Source: Lingula anatina
Lineage: Eukaryota; Brachiopoda; Lingulata; Lingulida; Lingulidae
DNA length: 64,000 bases
Assembly: GCF_001039355.2 (NCBI RefSeq)
Contig: NW_019775924.1
Location: 404,084 to 468,083 of the forward strand
Reading direction: 5' to 3'
Part shown: piece after piece, positions 1-12,633 of the stretch
How positions within the stretch are numbered: position 1 is the stretch's first letter
Layout: each line of letters opens with the position of its first letter
Notes under the pieces: model-generated
What the model was told of the DNA's origin: nothing
What the model saw: only the letters and a program-made list of their open reading frames with translations
The model's database searches: none
Program-made: the position numbers and the translations under genes

Positions 1-1592
1 TTTAAAACATTGACACAGAAAGATACAAAAAGATATAAAAGACATAAATTCATTAGGTTTAGGCTATCAAATTTAAAGATATCAATTTAAGTCAAAATAA
101 AAAAGAGCATAAACAATATGCTGAATATCTTAACAATTAAACCATATGTTCTTCTGAGTTACGATTTCCTTAAGGCCAAATGAAATACTTAGCATATAAT
201 TAATATACAACACACATAAAAATGAATATTTTCAGCCAGGTAAGTGATTAATTGGAAGAGATATTACATAATTATTAGAAGCATATAAAGGCCATTATCT
301 CAGCCAACAAAGGTCATGTACGTGTTTGTTGCTGTTGGTTAGTCTGTTTGTCAATGGGCAAGATGTCTTAAAAATTTGCTGATAAATTATAATTAAATGC
401 AAATTTCAGGACAGATGGTTATTCAGGGAGAAAACGAGTGAAATTACAATTTGTACTGAATCTAAATCTATCTTTCTTCATATTTCAAAAATAATATTTA
501 CAGCACTTTTCCTTGGTGAAGACCTGCATTTTTGAAGTGCTCTCTGATCTCTTTAGATCACAATGATTAAAGAATAGACTTTCGCTTTCATAACAAATAA
601 AATTTTCAAAGTATTGGCCGGAAAATTTCCACACATGGACTATGTCCAGTCCAAAATTCAGCACCACTAACTAATGTTTATTGTACCAATCACAAATATC
701 GGAGCATCTATTAACAACACCATATCCTATTGTACTAAACCTCAAAATCAAGATAACTAAGTACATGTTTGTGATTGGCAGTGAAAACTATCAAATTTAC
801 CATTGAGAAAATTCACCGTTTTTTTTTCTTCAAACTAAGATCCTGAATACAGAACCTAACACTTTCACTTTCAATATGTCCAACTCGTATATCAGTAAAG
901 TATTACACTCACAGCAGTTATTTTTATTGCAAGGTTCCATCCTAACTTCCTGTTAGAGTTTAGGAGAGAAAAAGACACGATAAAAATGTTTACCTTTATG
1001 TAGTACTTATCATACCAACCAGCAATTTGTTTACAAAAGGCGCAGAAAACAGATAACCCAAAGTTAATTCAAACAGATCTGATAAATATTTTTAAAGTAA
1101 ATAATGTCCGTATATAGACATAACCTAAAATTGAGTGAAACATTTTGTACATATAGCATATTTTCATGAGCAAGGAGCAGAAAATGGGCAGCAGCAACAC
1201 CTTTGTGACAAAAAAGTGCAGTATTTGGTGGAAAATTGTGATTCTGCACTAAATCCTTACCCCTAGCCTGCTGAATTTTCATATTCAAATATGCAGTGTT
1301 CCTGGATATGAAACGAAAAAAGCATACTAGTAAGTACTTTAAATTCAAATACTATTGCTGAATTAAGACCATTAACTAACCTTATTTCAGTTTTGTCAAT
1401 AAATTTTCATTTTCCTTCATGCTCTCAATTCATCTTGCATGGATGAATGGAGGTTAGGTGTGGTATTGCGTTAGGTGTGACACTGCGTTTGGTACGACAT
1501 TGTGTTTGCTGTGACTTAGCAAGGTGTACTTACAGCATTTAAAAGGCCATGTTGAAAATGCCAAGATTTTTTTTTTGTGTTGTAATAATGAA

Positions 1593-1630
<38 letters not shown>

Positions 1631-4096
1631 TAAAAACTAATAATGCACAATTCATTAGACGACACCAACAACCTTCATTCCACAAATTCACTGCTTTTTC
1701 AACAATGATGTACTTAAAAGTTTCAGCTTTAAGTTGTCTCTATATTTCTTGTCCTCTCCCTGCAGTGTAGGCTGTCAGGAGGCCATGATGATTGCACACT
1801 GGCTTCCATTCATAAAATTTTTGGGAGTTCTGCTTTATGAATGGCCTGGCCACGGTCTCCAAACACTAACTCCAAATATAGCCGCATACCTGTGGAAGCG
1901 GTGTTGTTTGTTGTACAGCTACACCGCTGTTTACTCTGTTGAGAGATAATGTTTATAGAGCTTTAGATGTGGAGGAAATCAAGTTGATGTTGGGCTACTT
2001 CCTGCCATATTAACAAATACAAGTTTGGCAACTTACACATCAGTTTTTTTAGGGAGGATGAAATTGTGATATTTTATGTAAATTTTTTTCAGAACAAATC
2101 ACAGCGTGGCTTATAAACAGCAAAAGATGTACCATGAAAAATGAATGTTACACATTTTTAGATACACTTAATTTACAGTTGGGTTTCAACCATCTCATGC
2201 AAAAATGAACAATTATATGTCAAGTGGACGCTAGATTCCATTCATTTGCTGTACTTTATACCATTTATGTATGATGCCTTATACATGTGATTTGTCCTCC
2301 TTAAGAAGGTGTATATCTGTATCAGAAGAAATATTTTAAATAATTAAATGTATCAAAGCAAAAATTAGACAGATAAGTAGAGTGGGGTTTATCTATATGT
2401 CAGCAATGTCTATTCTCAAATAAATATGCAGAAGTTTCCGACCCTTGAGGTATTTTGACTAGCATGTCTAGAGAAGGGGGAAAATAGATACATTAAAATT
2501 TTGGTGGCACCTAGGAAGATGATTGACGAGGAGATCTAGTACATTTATTATCTCATAAATTATGCTTTACGTTTTATAGCCTTGTAGTAAATTATGTTTT
2601 CATAAACCGTATAATTCTTTTAGTATTAATTTCCTTTTAATATATGTCATGTTTTTGCATCATTCAATGAGCTAAAAACAATTCTTCGCCAAATATTCAA
2701 TACAAGCGCTAAAGCCTACACACCACAAAACTTTGCCCAAGACCAAAAAAAAAAAAATGATAATAATAAATATGAATAAAAAACAAATAAAACGCAACCA
2801 ATTATCAGATTTCATAATATAAATATACCCAGCATATCAATTTGCAGTATATTCAGAGATCCAATAACACACACAGATATTCATATGTAATATAGCTATA
2901 TGTAGTAAACCATGCGTGGGAGAGCTAGGGTATGTAGGTAGTTAAGTCAATAATTTACCCCCACCCTTCTAGATAAAAGTCTTTTACCACATCAAGTAAC
3001 CACAGGTATGCAGAGACTTTACATAACAACTCCCCTGAACACAAAACACAGGATATTTCTCTGTGTGTATGTATAAAAGCCACTCATCATGGCAAAGCCA
3101 TTGCTGAATTACCCTTCCATCGACCAACAGGTTGGATCCAGACCCTCTTGCAGGATAACTCTAAGGTTTTTTGATATTCTCCCTCAAGTCGCGTTCATAT
3201 TGGAGATAGGTCCGCCCTTCTTAGAGGGCAGTCTGATTTTGCCGATTAAATGATAAACGATAAATGCCTCTTGCGACTTTGAGCTGCAGGTTTGTGATTG
3301 AGATCATTGAATTAACTACTTTAACTGGTGGTGCAATGTTAAAATTATTTGTTGTGAGCACTTCATTATAAACTGCAAATAATTTAACCAGAACTTAGCC
3401 CTTTTTTATCCTGTTTAAACACAGATTATTTTTTTCAACTGCTCACTATAATTTATGTTTAAAAGGTTAACAAGTGTGGGCTAAGAAAAATTGTGCTAAA
3501 ATTGGTTTCTTCCAAGAAAAAAATGACACCCCCACAAAACTTGTTTTGCTAGTAACTTGAAGTCTCATTTCCTTTAACTTTATATCATGTATGAATGTGA
3601 CACAGCAAATGGTAAGTCTACAGAACTGCATTAAAACTTCATCTTCCAATTCAGTTTCTGTCTATATATCAATAACATCACAAAGACCATGATACATGCG
3701 CTATACTATAGTAAATATAAATTCCTCCCAACAGAACTCCCAAATCCCACTTATGTTTCTATCAGGTTTTATTACCAACTGCGACTTACACATACACACA
3801 CACAGTCCTTGAGACAGTCCGAGGCATCTTGCAAAAAAAAAACAAAAAAAACTTTGGTATGTCTCTTCTAAATCCCTCCTCCCTCCCCTTTCTTATCGTT
3901 ATTTTCAGTGACATACATTTTATTCCCTACCATGAATAATTACACATTCAAGTGGACTACTGCAACATCCTTTCAACCTTCTCTCTTCTTGGCCTTCCAA
4001 GTTCACATGGAAGGAACTTCCGCGTCTGCCAAAAAAAAATATCCATAAAATCATTGTCAGAGGATAATACAAACCAAACAACAGACTGGGAATTAC
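1..4096 (-). other. Intron of the CDK4/6 gene; no exon seen
   Basis: This stretch lies 3' of the only CDK4/6 coding exon in the window, so it is read as intron. I looked on the minus strand for the next kinase exon (hinge, HRD and DFG motifs) and found none, so the rest of the kinase must lie left of position 1. It holds an (AATC)n microsatellite at 1593-1628, an imperfect 17-18 bp tandem repeat at about 1448-1516 and several poly(A) runs. Nothing else is recognisable. Confidence 0.6.
1448..1628. repeat. Imperfect 17-18 bp tandem repeat and (AATC)n microsatellite
   Basis: About four degenerate copies of a unit resembling TTAGGTGTGACACTGCG run from 1448 to 1516. A clean AATC microsatellite of nine units follows at 1593-1628. 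Both lie inside the CDK4/6 intron and look like simple replication-slippage repeats. Confidence 0.75.
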
Positions 4097-4350
4097 CTGA
4101 CAATATTGGGGTGATCATCCAAATGAGTCAAAAGTGAGATTTCTCTAATCGTGTTCATGGGCATCCCATCTTCTGTGGTCTGAATTCGTATCTTTTTCAG
4201 GGCCACCATCTGCCCATCATTTCGTAAGTCGCGGGCTTTATATACAGTCCCATAAGCACCATTTCCAATGACTGCCACCTCTTCATAGTTTTTCTTGTCC
4301 ATCACAGGCGATGTTTGGTTGCCATGGAAACCAGACCTTGGCCTGTCCAT
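4097..4350 (-). CDS. CDK4/6: Cyclin-dependent kinase 4/6, first coding exon (partial)
   Basis: This is the N-lobe of a cyclin D-dependent kinase, which phosphorylates RB-family proteins to drive G1/S. The exon spans 4383-4097, with an acceptor ending CTCTTCCAG and a donor CAG|GTAATT. The glycine-rich loop IGNGAYGTVYKARD, the ATP-binding lysine in VALKK and the cyclin-binding helix motif PMNTIRE are visible; the last matches PLSTIRE of CDK6 and PISTVRE of CDK4 rather than the PSTAIRE of CDK1/2. The exon ends at HPNIVR, where vertebrate CDK6 has HPNVVR. Two in-frame starts exist: 4350 (used here, A at -3) and 4302 (MDKKNYEEV, closer to vertebrate CDK lengths). Hinge, catalytic loop and C-lobe are outside the window. 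The family is secure; the gene may be a single CDK4/6 predating the vertebrate split, which I infer and cannot prove here. Confidence 0.9.
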
Positions 4351-4383
4351 AGTCCCCTCAGAACTATCCTGACATTGCTCCCC

Positions 4384-5410
4384 CTGGAAGAGAAAATGAA
4401 ACCGAGTCAAATAATATATTCTTTTTCCTTCTTCTGTGGTGACTTTGAACAATTTCCTTGTAAAAGATCCTAATTTGGCAGAATTAGATGCATTGATATA
4501 TAAAGCTTTTATAACATTTAAGAGATATCACATTCGTTTCTTATCATTTTATTCATACGAGGCAGTATATATAAGGGTATCTGAAAACTGACCTAAATAT
4601 AATTGTCTCCCAAATGTGATTTTATTCAGCATATAAGTTCTCCAAAGAAAATATTTTGTATCTTCTTTCATAAATCAAAGGATCCTTCATTAAGAATAAG
4701 GCTGTCAGTGGGAAATTTGAATTGGAGTTAGTTTTAGATAGTAGGCTACATATATAGTCAGCACCATTACTAGAAATGTCTTTTCTTTCCCGTTTCTAGC
4801 TTCAACATTAGAACCTAACTTTGAATAAAACAACTCAAAACTTGAAAAGGAAAGCCAATTATAGACATTTACTTCATGGTAAATCAAATATTTTAAAATC
4901 TTTTTATTTACTAGTACAACTTCAACACAGTATGCATCAGCAGAACTTCATTTTCCTGACGTTCTTAAGATTTTATTTCTTACTTTAAAACAAATTTTCC
5001 CATGGCCTTCACGCTTGTCTGGCAGTTAAATTGAAAAGGTTGAAAACTGTGTTACAGTAAGCACTGTAGGTACAATCTTAAATGTCACTAAAGTATTTGA
5101 AAAATCCTATATAAAATATAAAATGACTTGCGCCATTCTGTTTTGTGGGGGAGAATGAAGAAATTTAAGCCCCAAGTCTTTAGAGGGTAACAACCTGATT
5201 ATCAATGTAACTTTATACTGATATCAACATAGAAAGTGCTACTGTACATGGACAGGACAAAACTCGAAAAAGTCAACTACATCTTGTACAAGTATTTGTA
5301 TATGAACAAATGATGCATCTTTAACCTAAGGACCTTCTAAGTCATTCAATCTTCATTTCGCAGATCAATCTTCTATCGTTTATACTGTTGTAAATATGTC
5401 CTCTGAATAC

Positions 5411-5441
<31 letters not shown>

Positions 5442-7474
5442 GAAGCATAGTTACGTTAACAGTGCTTTAGTCCCAAAAATTGAATTAAAGGAAGCTGTCT
5501 TCTTTCTCCACATATGATGATGATTTGCCAACTATAAACATTGCCTGTCTGGTCAAAGTCATTCTTTTTGCATTACAAAAATTAGTGACTTTTGCGGAAG
5601 ATAATAAATACCACCATGAGTCAGGCAAACGTGACCTACAAGAAAATGCCACATTGGATACAATTTTTTTAGTCCTTTTTTTAGTTACTAATTTTAATCT
5701 GTCTTTTCAAGGTATTGGGAGGTTACTTTAAGGTATACTATTGGTATTTGAAAATGTCTAAAAGTCAAATTTCCTAGGTCCATACATATCCTGCAAAGCT
5801 TCACAATTTAGACCTTTAACACAATTTAAAAAAAAAAAACAAACTCTTAAATAAAAGAACCAGTAATGTACAGGAAAAAATGGCGGTTTTAGTGACTTGG
5901 CAGATATTTAAAACTAGATTTAAATTTAAAATGATATAAAACATTGAATCCACATGTAAGGACGGGCAAGCAAGGATTCCTGTTGAGAAACTCGAATTGC
6001 CTTTTTTTCTGGAGAAAAAGTTTTAATTGGTGCAAAATTGTGTTTAGGAAACTTTCAAGGGGGTTCAGGCACTGAAATAAGACAAATTTTCTGCCTTATT
6101 TCCTGGAACTGGTTAACTACCACTATTCTATATTCCTAACTCAAAATTATTCAGAAACGTGTTTTCAGTCCATCTTTTTATTCCTTGGGTTTCAGCAATG
6201 TGATCAATTGTATGGATAATCCTTCCCCTTTGTTTCACTTCGCTTTACAATGCAACTACTCAGCAAGGGTATAACGTCAATTTTTACAAGAATGTTATAT
6301 CGCTAAGATATGAACAGAAACTAATTAAAAACAGTTTAAGGAAGTTAAAGACATCAAAATTTCTATGCGCCTTTTTTTTCTAAACAAAATACATCTTTGA
6401 CTTTATCACTACTCCAATAAATTATCATAGGCAAGAAGTACCATTTGTTGTTAAAAATAAGTACCTTCTATTTTCTTTTCAGTGACGGTATTCACGCGCC
6501 AATAATGAAGAGGGTGTGGAAAGGAGGGCACAAAATCGTTTTTTGTTACCAAAGGAAATCAAAGGGACCTGCAGTTTACTGGCAAATGTGCCACAAAAAC
6601 TGAGCAAGAAGTTATAACTTCTTGAACTGAGTTTGCACAGATGACAATGCCAAAACCCTATGGTCTCAATTTCATGATGATATTTTGCTTTAATATGCAT
6701 TTAACTTCACGTAAAATAGTGTCCTGATTTTAAATGAATTAAAAACAGTTTTATCATTATTTGTCAAAAGTCATGAGGCACAAAAACTTGGACGCAAAAC
6801 AACTTTTGTCTAAGTAAGAATTAGAATCAAATTAGTAAAGCAAACTTTATATTATAATAAAAATAATATAAAAAAACAGCATGCCATAAGGCATTCATAA
6901 ATACATACACACGCTTGTACTGATGTATGCACACACAAATTATCACCTGTTATCACAACATTTCATTCAGATCTATAATCAGTCCCATTAGAACTTTATT
7001 TCAATAAACATTTTAAAAATCAAATTTTAATTCAGGTAAACTTTAAGTAATGAAGAAATACAAAACAAGCTTTAAACGGCATAGTAAATGAGATATGAAT
7101 TTATTTCTTTGTTCTCCACCGAGCAGACCACGCTGCACAACAAGCAGACAAAGAAAGTTGGCCATTCGCCCCCCTCAGCAACAGGTAGTAGACAAAGGGC
7201 TGTGCTGCACAGATTGCGTTTTCAGACCCTTAAATCTCAGTTTTTCATTCAGAAACATACTTCTGGTAGGTATTTTCCTCCAAAACACAGGTGCTGCAAC
7301 TCATATCAAGATGTTGACATCAAGAATAGTGTGATGTGTGTCCTCTAAAGCGAAATCCTTTTAAATCTCAGTCGCCATTAAAAATTAAAATCCAAACCGC
7401 AATGGCTTCCAGGGCATCAATGAAACTTTTAAAGAGGATATTAAATGAAGTTTTTCGAGCGTCTTACGACTTAC
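4384..7474 (-). other. CDK4/6 first intron
   Basis: This lies between the kinase exon acceptor at 4384-4385 and a consensus donor on the minus strand at 7474-7469 (AAG|GTAAGT). It is AT-rich with no open frame that resembles a protein. A poly(A) run followed by (CA)n lies at 5412-5441. No other structure stands out. Confidence 0.45.
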
Positions 7475-7625
7475 CTTGATTTAAAATCGCAACCAATTGC
7501 ATAATAAACATCGTTTGCACACAACAGCAAAGTTTTGAAACTTTTGGTGCAATTCCACTATTTTTTCTTTAATATTTTCTTCTGATTATCAACTTTTTCG
7601 CCTGCACGTCGCTTCCAAAATTCCT
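7475..7625 (-). other. Probable 5'UTR exon of CDK4/6
   Basis: On the minus strand a perfect donor (ATCAAG|GTAAGT, exon end at 7475) lies about 3.1 kb upstream of the kinase exon and just downstream of a promoter-like block. The kinase exon has an acceptor and an open 5' end, so a non-coding first exon is expected. The transcription start, and hence the 7625 boundary, is a guess. RNA-seq reads joining 7475 to 4383 would confirm it. Confidence 0.4.
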
Positions 7626-7780
7626 CACGTGTCTTAACCGGAAGTTGATTTGATTGGTTGACAACGCTTGCTCGCATTCCTGAGCTGAATGAGGTCAGAA
7701 GGTGCGCGGGAACTGGTCGTCGCCGTCTGGGGCGACCTTGGGTGGTCACTCCGCAAAATGTGAACTTGATTAAACACATT
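7626..7780 (-). promoter_or_regulatory. Probable CDK4/6 promoter (E-box, ETS, CCAAT)
   Basis: A locally GC-richer block in an AT-rich region carries a canonical E-box CACGTG (7626-7631), an ETS-type CCGGAAGT (7638-7645) and an inverted CCAAT box (ATTGG, 7653-7657) within about 30 bp. It sits immediately upstream, in minus orientation, of the candidate 5'UTR exon. Mammalian CDK4 promoters contain MYC-bound E-boxes; equivalence here is inference. Confidence 0.4.
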
Positions 7781-9117
7781 CATTGAGCGACGGGGAAAGG
7801 ATGCAGACCAATGGAAAAACACACCAGGCCTGCATTAATTATTTTATGTAAAACCAACTCCCCTTTTTTTGGCGGGTAAGCGCTAAACAAGGGAATAACC
7901 AGTTCTCTGATGATCAAGCCATTTTGGTCAATTTGTAGGCCTACGTGTAGGCCTATAGCTTGCTTGGATATCGAAATTATGACAGCGCACGATTGCAAAC
8001 TTATGAAAACTTTCCAAAGTTTTATGAAAGAGAAATTTTATGTCTTGAAGTGACAATGTAAAATTTTGTACTTCATCAAAAGTTTTTGTTTTGTAATTTC
8101 CATTATTTCATGAAGAATCAATTACATATAAGTAATGCATTGTACATTATTGTTTGGATGTATGCGAATGCAAACAGATATCAGAAAAAAAATCAACTCA
8201 TTTTAAGATAGGGCTTATCAAAGACAAATGATCAGCAAGAAGAGATTCCTGCAGATTTCGATCCCGTTTTCAATATTTTCCTCACAAGAGACCACTAAAG
8301 GCCCAAATTTTTACATTATAATCCCCCTCTAATTAATACGATTCACCAGGGCTCTCTTTAAATACGCATTGAGGAGGAAGCTACCTGGTGAGGATAGGCG
8401 TATCATTAACTTAGTAAGGATCCCATTGGGTATTTTCGTTACTCGCGAAGGCCACTTTTTATTTCCCGAGATGCACAAAACGTCCATTTTATTTAGCGTG
8501 ATCTGTGAAGCACCCCTTTGCCGTGACTCGTAAATGCGACATTTTATTCTTCGCCCATCGTGAAACAAAGTCATGGTACCCGGTGATTAATGTTTTTCAG
8601 GATTTTCAACTCGTATTATCATAAAGATATGAATAAAGTTTTATTTACAGTGATTTGTGAATTGATGATTTTATTTCTCCGTGAACTGTGATCACTATCC
8701 CCCCCCCCCCCCCCCAATGGGATCCTCTATTAAAGGTACACTCCATGGGTTTGGAAATCCCCCTTATGCTTATATTTTGGCCATCCGCAGCTCCTTATAA
8801 AACCTTACAGACACCTTAAAAACCATTAAACCCCTTCAATAATTTCTTTCTAGAACGTATCTGATGTTTATATTTTCATCGGAGTTTAGGAAGATGGTCG
8901 CTGGTTATAATGGCCTGCCAGTCATTTTAAAATAAATCAACCTTTATAAATTCAACCAATGGCCGAATCCAAGTGCAGAAAGGGATAGATAAATGATTTG
9001 TGAGTACGAGAAAATTGTTTATTTCCTCTGGAAAATGCATATATGCCGGTAAATCCTGTGGAGCTTCCCTTTAAATCTAGTCGATGTCTAAGAAAAAGGA
9101 CTGCTTCCAAAGTAAAC

Positions 9118-9332
9118 TCCCGTTTGCACCGGACGGCGTCCTTTCTGCGTTCCGTATGACGGTCCCGTTTGAGAGTAAAAAAAATAATACTTTTACGTGC
9201 CGACAACTGGCCAATCATTGAGCATTCACTCTGCAACCAAAGCGATGCTTGTGCCTCCTTTCTAAGACCACAGCGACGCCAGTTTCATGGTCGAACAAAG
9301 GACGCAGAAAGGACGCCGTACGTAAAGGGGGC
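9118..9332. mobile_element. Non-autonomous TIR element (MITE), copy 1
   Basis: This is a 215 bp element with inverted termini: both ends carry CGGCGTCCTTTCTGCG facing inward, preceded by a pyrimidine-rich start (CCCGTTTGCACC on the left, GCCCCCTTTACG on the right). The interior shares TGCAACCAAAGCGAT with the copy at 32464-32760. It has no coding capacity. No clear target-site duplication is visible, so the superfamily is unassigned; hAT-like is possible. Confidence 0.7.
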
Positions 9333-9568
9333 ATAAGTCAGGACCTGCCACGCCGAGGCTTTAGAGGAGAGCGTATGGGATCACCAAACACAATCGAATT
9401 TGTGTGCATTATAAAGGTCCGCTGGACGGCACGTGTTACGTACTTTTTTAATTAACGAATATGTACAACTGAACAATCGATTTATCCCGTTGTTTACATG
9501 CTATGCCCAATTGGCAACAGACCGACTATAAAGATCTCATATATATTTGGATAAAGTTACCCTTCATT

Positions 9569-9762
9569 AAATTGACGAAATCGGACTTATTTCAAACTTC
9601 ATCGGGCATAGTAGGAAAAAATCTGGTAGCTAAAGCTTTTACATTTTGCGCACAGCTCCCCCCACACTATGTGAAATCAACGAAATAGGGCCTATTTTCA
9701 ATTTTAAGCGGGCGTTGTAGGAAAAAAATCTGATAGCTAAAGCTCTGATTTTGCACATAACT
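9569..9762. repeat. Diverged ~95-100 bp tandem repeat, two units
   Basis: Units at 9569-9662 and 9672-9762 share the core GTAGGAAAAAA, then TAGCTAAAGCT, then a TTTTGC-type segment in the same order and spacing. They are diverged. No coding meaning is apparent. Confidence 0.6.
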
Positions 9763-9913
9763 TCGATGGAACATTTTGTACGTATGTCTACTTTTGTGCG
9801 TGTTTGCCACTGATCCTCAGAGAAGTAGGTGACGATGTTCTCTTTTGATGACACATCTTGTATTGTATAGTATTTCATTGTAAAGTGCAATACTAACCTA
9901 TCAACACCACAAA

Positions 9914-10136
9914 GCTGACGAACACTATTTCACTGAATCAACGCAGTGTCAATTCCAAAAAGTAAGAGAGTTCCGAAAATTTTATTAAATTTATTGTTTG
10001 TGTTTGAACACTGTAAAAGGAACATTTTAATTGTTTTGAAGTGCAAAGATAAACCTCTTGCTTTTGGAGATATAAGTGATGAACATGAGTTTTATTATTT
10101 TCGATGGTCCAATTTACACGCAAATACTCGTTTCCC
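9914..10136. repeat. Dispersed repeat, copy A
   Basis: This segment is about 220 bp and matches 10934-11131 in the same orientation, with blocks of high identity around TTTTGAAGTGCAAAGAT and TTTACACGCAAATACTC. No terminal inverted repeats or target duplication are obvious. It is probably an old segmental duplication or a fragment of an unidentified interspersed repeat. Confidence 0.75.
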
Positions 10137-10933
10137 CTCATGTGAACGTCACTTAAAACATGATTTTAAATAGCGTAACCTACGGCGATCTGGGAAACTA
10201 CCAGGTGGAACTGTAGCCAGCCGCACGTCCCGGATGATCCGGCTTATATAAATAACAGAGGCCCGTAGATATTAACGTCTGATCCTAACGCACATTCTGT
10301 TAAAATGAATTGACAGGTTGTGACTCTTTTTCTGTAGCGTTTATCGTAGTTCCATTCTTTGATATAATAAGCATACGTTTTTCTTCTGATTCTATCCGCT
10401 TTGCGTGCTCTTTGCCCTTTCCACCCCCGTGAGCCAATATTTGTCGGGCAAAGCCAGGCCAAAATGTTTTATTCCCTACCGGATGGGGGATAAAATATTT
10501 TGGTATTGCTTTGCCCGACAAGTATGGAATAATACACGAGGAAATTTTATGATGAGATGCAGACCATAGGAATGGGACCATTTTTTTTTCGTTTCGCTTG
10601 TTATGCTGTCTTTAGGATGGGGCATGAGGAAAATATCGAGTGAAGTACCGCCAAAGCTAAGGGAAGGGGGTACGTGCCCCATCAAGCCACCTCTTGAATC
10701 TGTCTTTATTGACGACCACTGCCAAAAGCAGAGAATCGTGACATGAATTAGCCAGAGACATATCTGTGAATATCGAGTGAAAAATCAATCTGTGACTTTG
10801 GTACAGGGTTGACGACAACCCTCTACGAAATTAAGTGTTGGATGTTTTTCATCAATGAACAATTTTAACAATAGGATATCTTACACATGTAACTGTATCG
10901 ATACATTACACAGAGCAGCGGAAAAATCACATA

Positions 10934-11131
10934 ACTGGCGAATGCTATTTCATTGAATCAACGCAGAGTCAATTCCCAAAACTAAGATTTCCAAAAATTT
11001 CGTGATATTGTGTTTGAGTACTGTAAAAGGAACATCTTAATTGTTTTGAAGTGCAAAGATTAACCTGCTGCTTTGGGAGATGTATGTGATGAACACGAGT
11101 CTTATTATTTTTGATGGCCCCATTTACACGC
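10934..11131. repeat. Dispersed repeat, copy B
   Basis: This is the partner of the repeat at 9914-10136, in direct orientation about 1.0 kb away. It is shorter because of several small deletions in its first half. Confidence 0.75.
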
Positions 11132-11770
11132 AAATACTCATTAAATAACATCTTATCCTCGAAGCGGTACTAAACTTGCAGCGAATCTCTGTACATCCTT
11201 TAAAGGTATGGCTGCATAGGCCGCTCAGACAAAATAATTCTAGGATACCAGTCTGGATCGAGTCACAAGACAAGACTAAATTTAAGAGGTGCCCGTTTGG
11301 AAGGGTGCAATCTTGTCGTTGAATACTTAAGCAGGATCGGTTTCCAGTTTAGAAAAGTAATCGTCTGAACGCCGATTTTAACACTACTTGGGCTTGATCA
11401 TGTGTGGGTGTGGAGGAATATAATCGCACAGCGTTAAGACGTTTTAAAGTGAACGCCATTACGATCAATGTCAGTTACAAAATATTTTAGCAGCAACAAT
11501 ACAGTACATGAGTTAATAGCAGTAATGGTTGTCGCGCATTTCAATTCGTGGCGGCCAGAGTTTAAATTTTTAAAAGTTTTGCGTTTATGCACATATGGCA
11601 ATGCACTAGAATATTAAGCCAAAAAGATCGAACCAGGCGCGTTCCTAGTCTGTTCCACGTTTGTCTGTTGTGTAATATGTGATAGCATTTGTTCCAATAA
11701 AACTGGGCACTTCATTCCCACTACGGTACTAGAAGGCACACCGCTTGTACTGGAAAGCACATCGATCGAC

Positions 11771-12596
11771 ATGAAGGTTCTCCTGTGTTTCTTAGCCCTT
11801 GTGGCTGGGTGTATGGCTGGCTTTGAGTTTAAAGACTGCAGTAAGTAGATCGCCTCGGACAATATGTTAAAATAATAAAATAACGGTCGCCACGAATTAA
11901 GTAATTTATGTCATTGATAACACATAATAACAAAACATTATTTGTTATTATGTGTAATCAATGACATAAATTACTTAATTCATATAAAAGTTGAATAATC
12001 CTTCAAATTGACGTTTTGGACTTCGGCTTTAACTCTCTGTGACTTAATGCTATATAGAAAACATTTTAGCAGCACAATTTTACAAAATTTATCGAAATTC
12101 AGCATTGCGCAACGAACGCCATTCTGTGATGTGTTGGCAATTTACTTGACTCTGAATGAAATCAAAAGGGCATCTGGAAAACCTTTTAGGTTCAGTATTT
12201 TGAACGGGTGGAAAAAGTGGATTTGACAATGGATATAAGGTAAACGAGATGATCGTCTGCTTTTAAATGAAACGTTTGGCGCCTTTTTTTACGCTTGGAA
12301 TGCCGTCTCGTAATCCCTCTTTCTTCAGGCGGCGGCAAACCCGGTTTTCGATTCGAAACATTCAAGCCAACAAGACACCCAGTCCCTGTGCCAGGAACTT
12401 TCGGCGTAAGCTTTGACGCCGATGTTACCAAAACTATCAACGGGCCCCTGAAGGTGAAGCTTGAGCTTCAGCGCAAAGTGACGTTTTTCTGGGTCCCCAT
12501 CCCCTGTCTCTTTGGCTATGGATCTTGGTAAGTTTATTTTTGAAAGTGATAGGCGTTTATAGAGCTGAACCTCACGCGTTCTCTCCTCTATTACTT

Positions 12597-12633
<37 letters not shown>

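Larger units (their letters stand above)
7781..11770. other. Intergenic region between CDK4/6 and GM2A-like gene
   Basis: No open frame here resembles a known protein or carries consistent splice sites. The stretch holds a C17 run (8699-8715), a TIR element (9118-9332), a diverged tandem repeat (9569-9762) and two copies of a dispersed repeat (9914-10136 and 10934-11131). It reads as repeat-derived intergenic DNA. Confidence 0.55.

Noticed and set aside
3120-3175. GGTTGGATCC box resembling a tRNA or SINE B box
   Set aside because: No matching A box, no cloverleaf and no 3' tail; no tRNA can be drawn.
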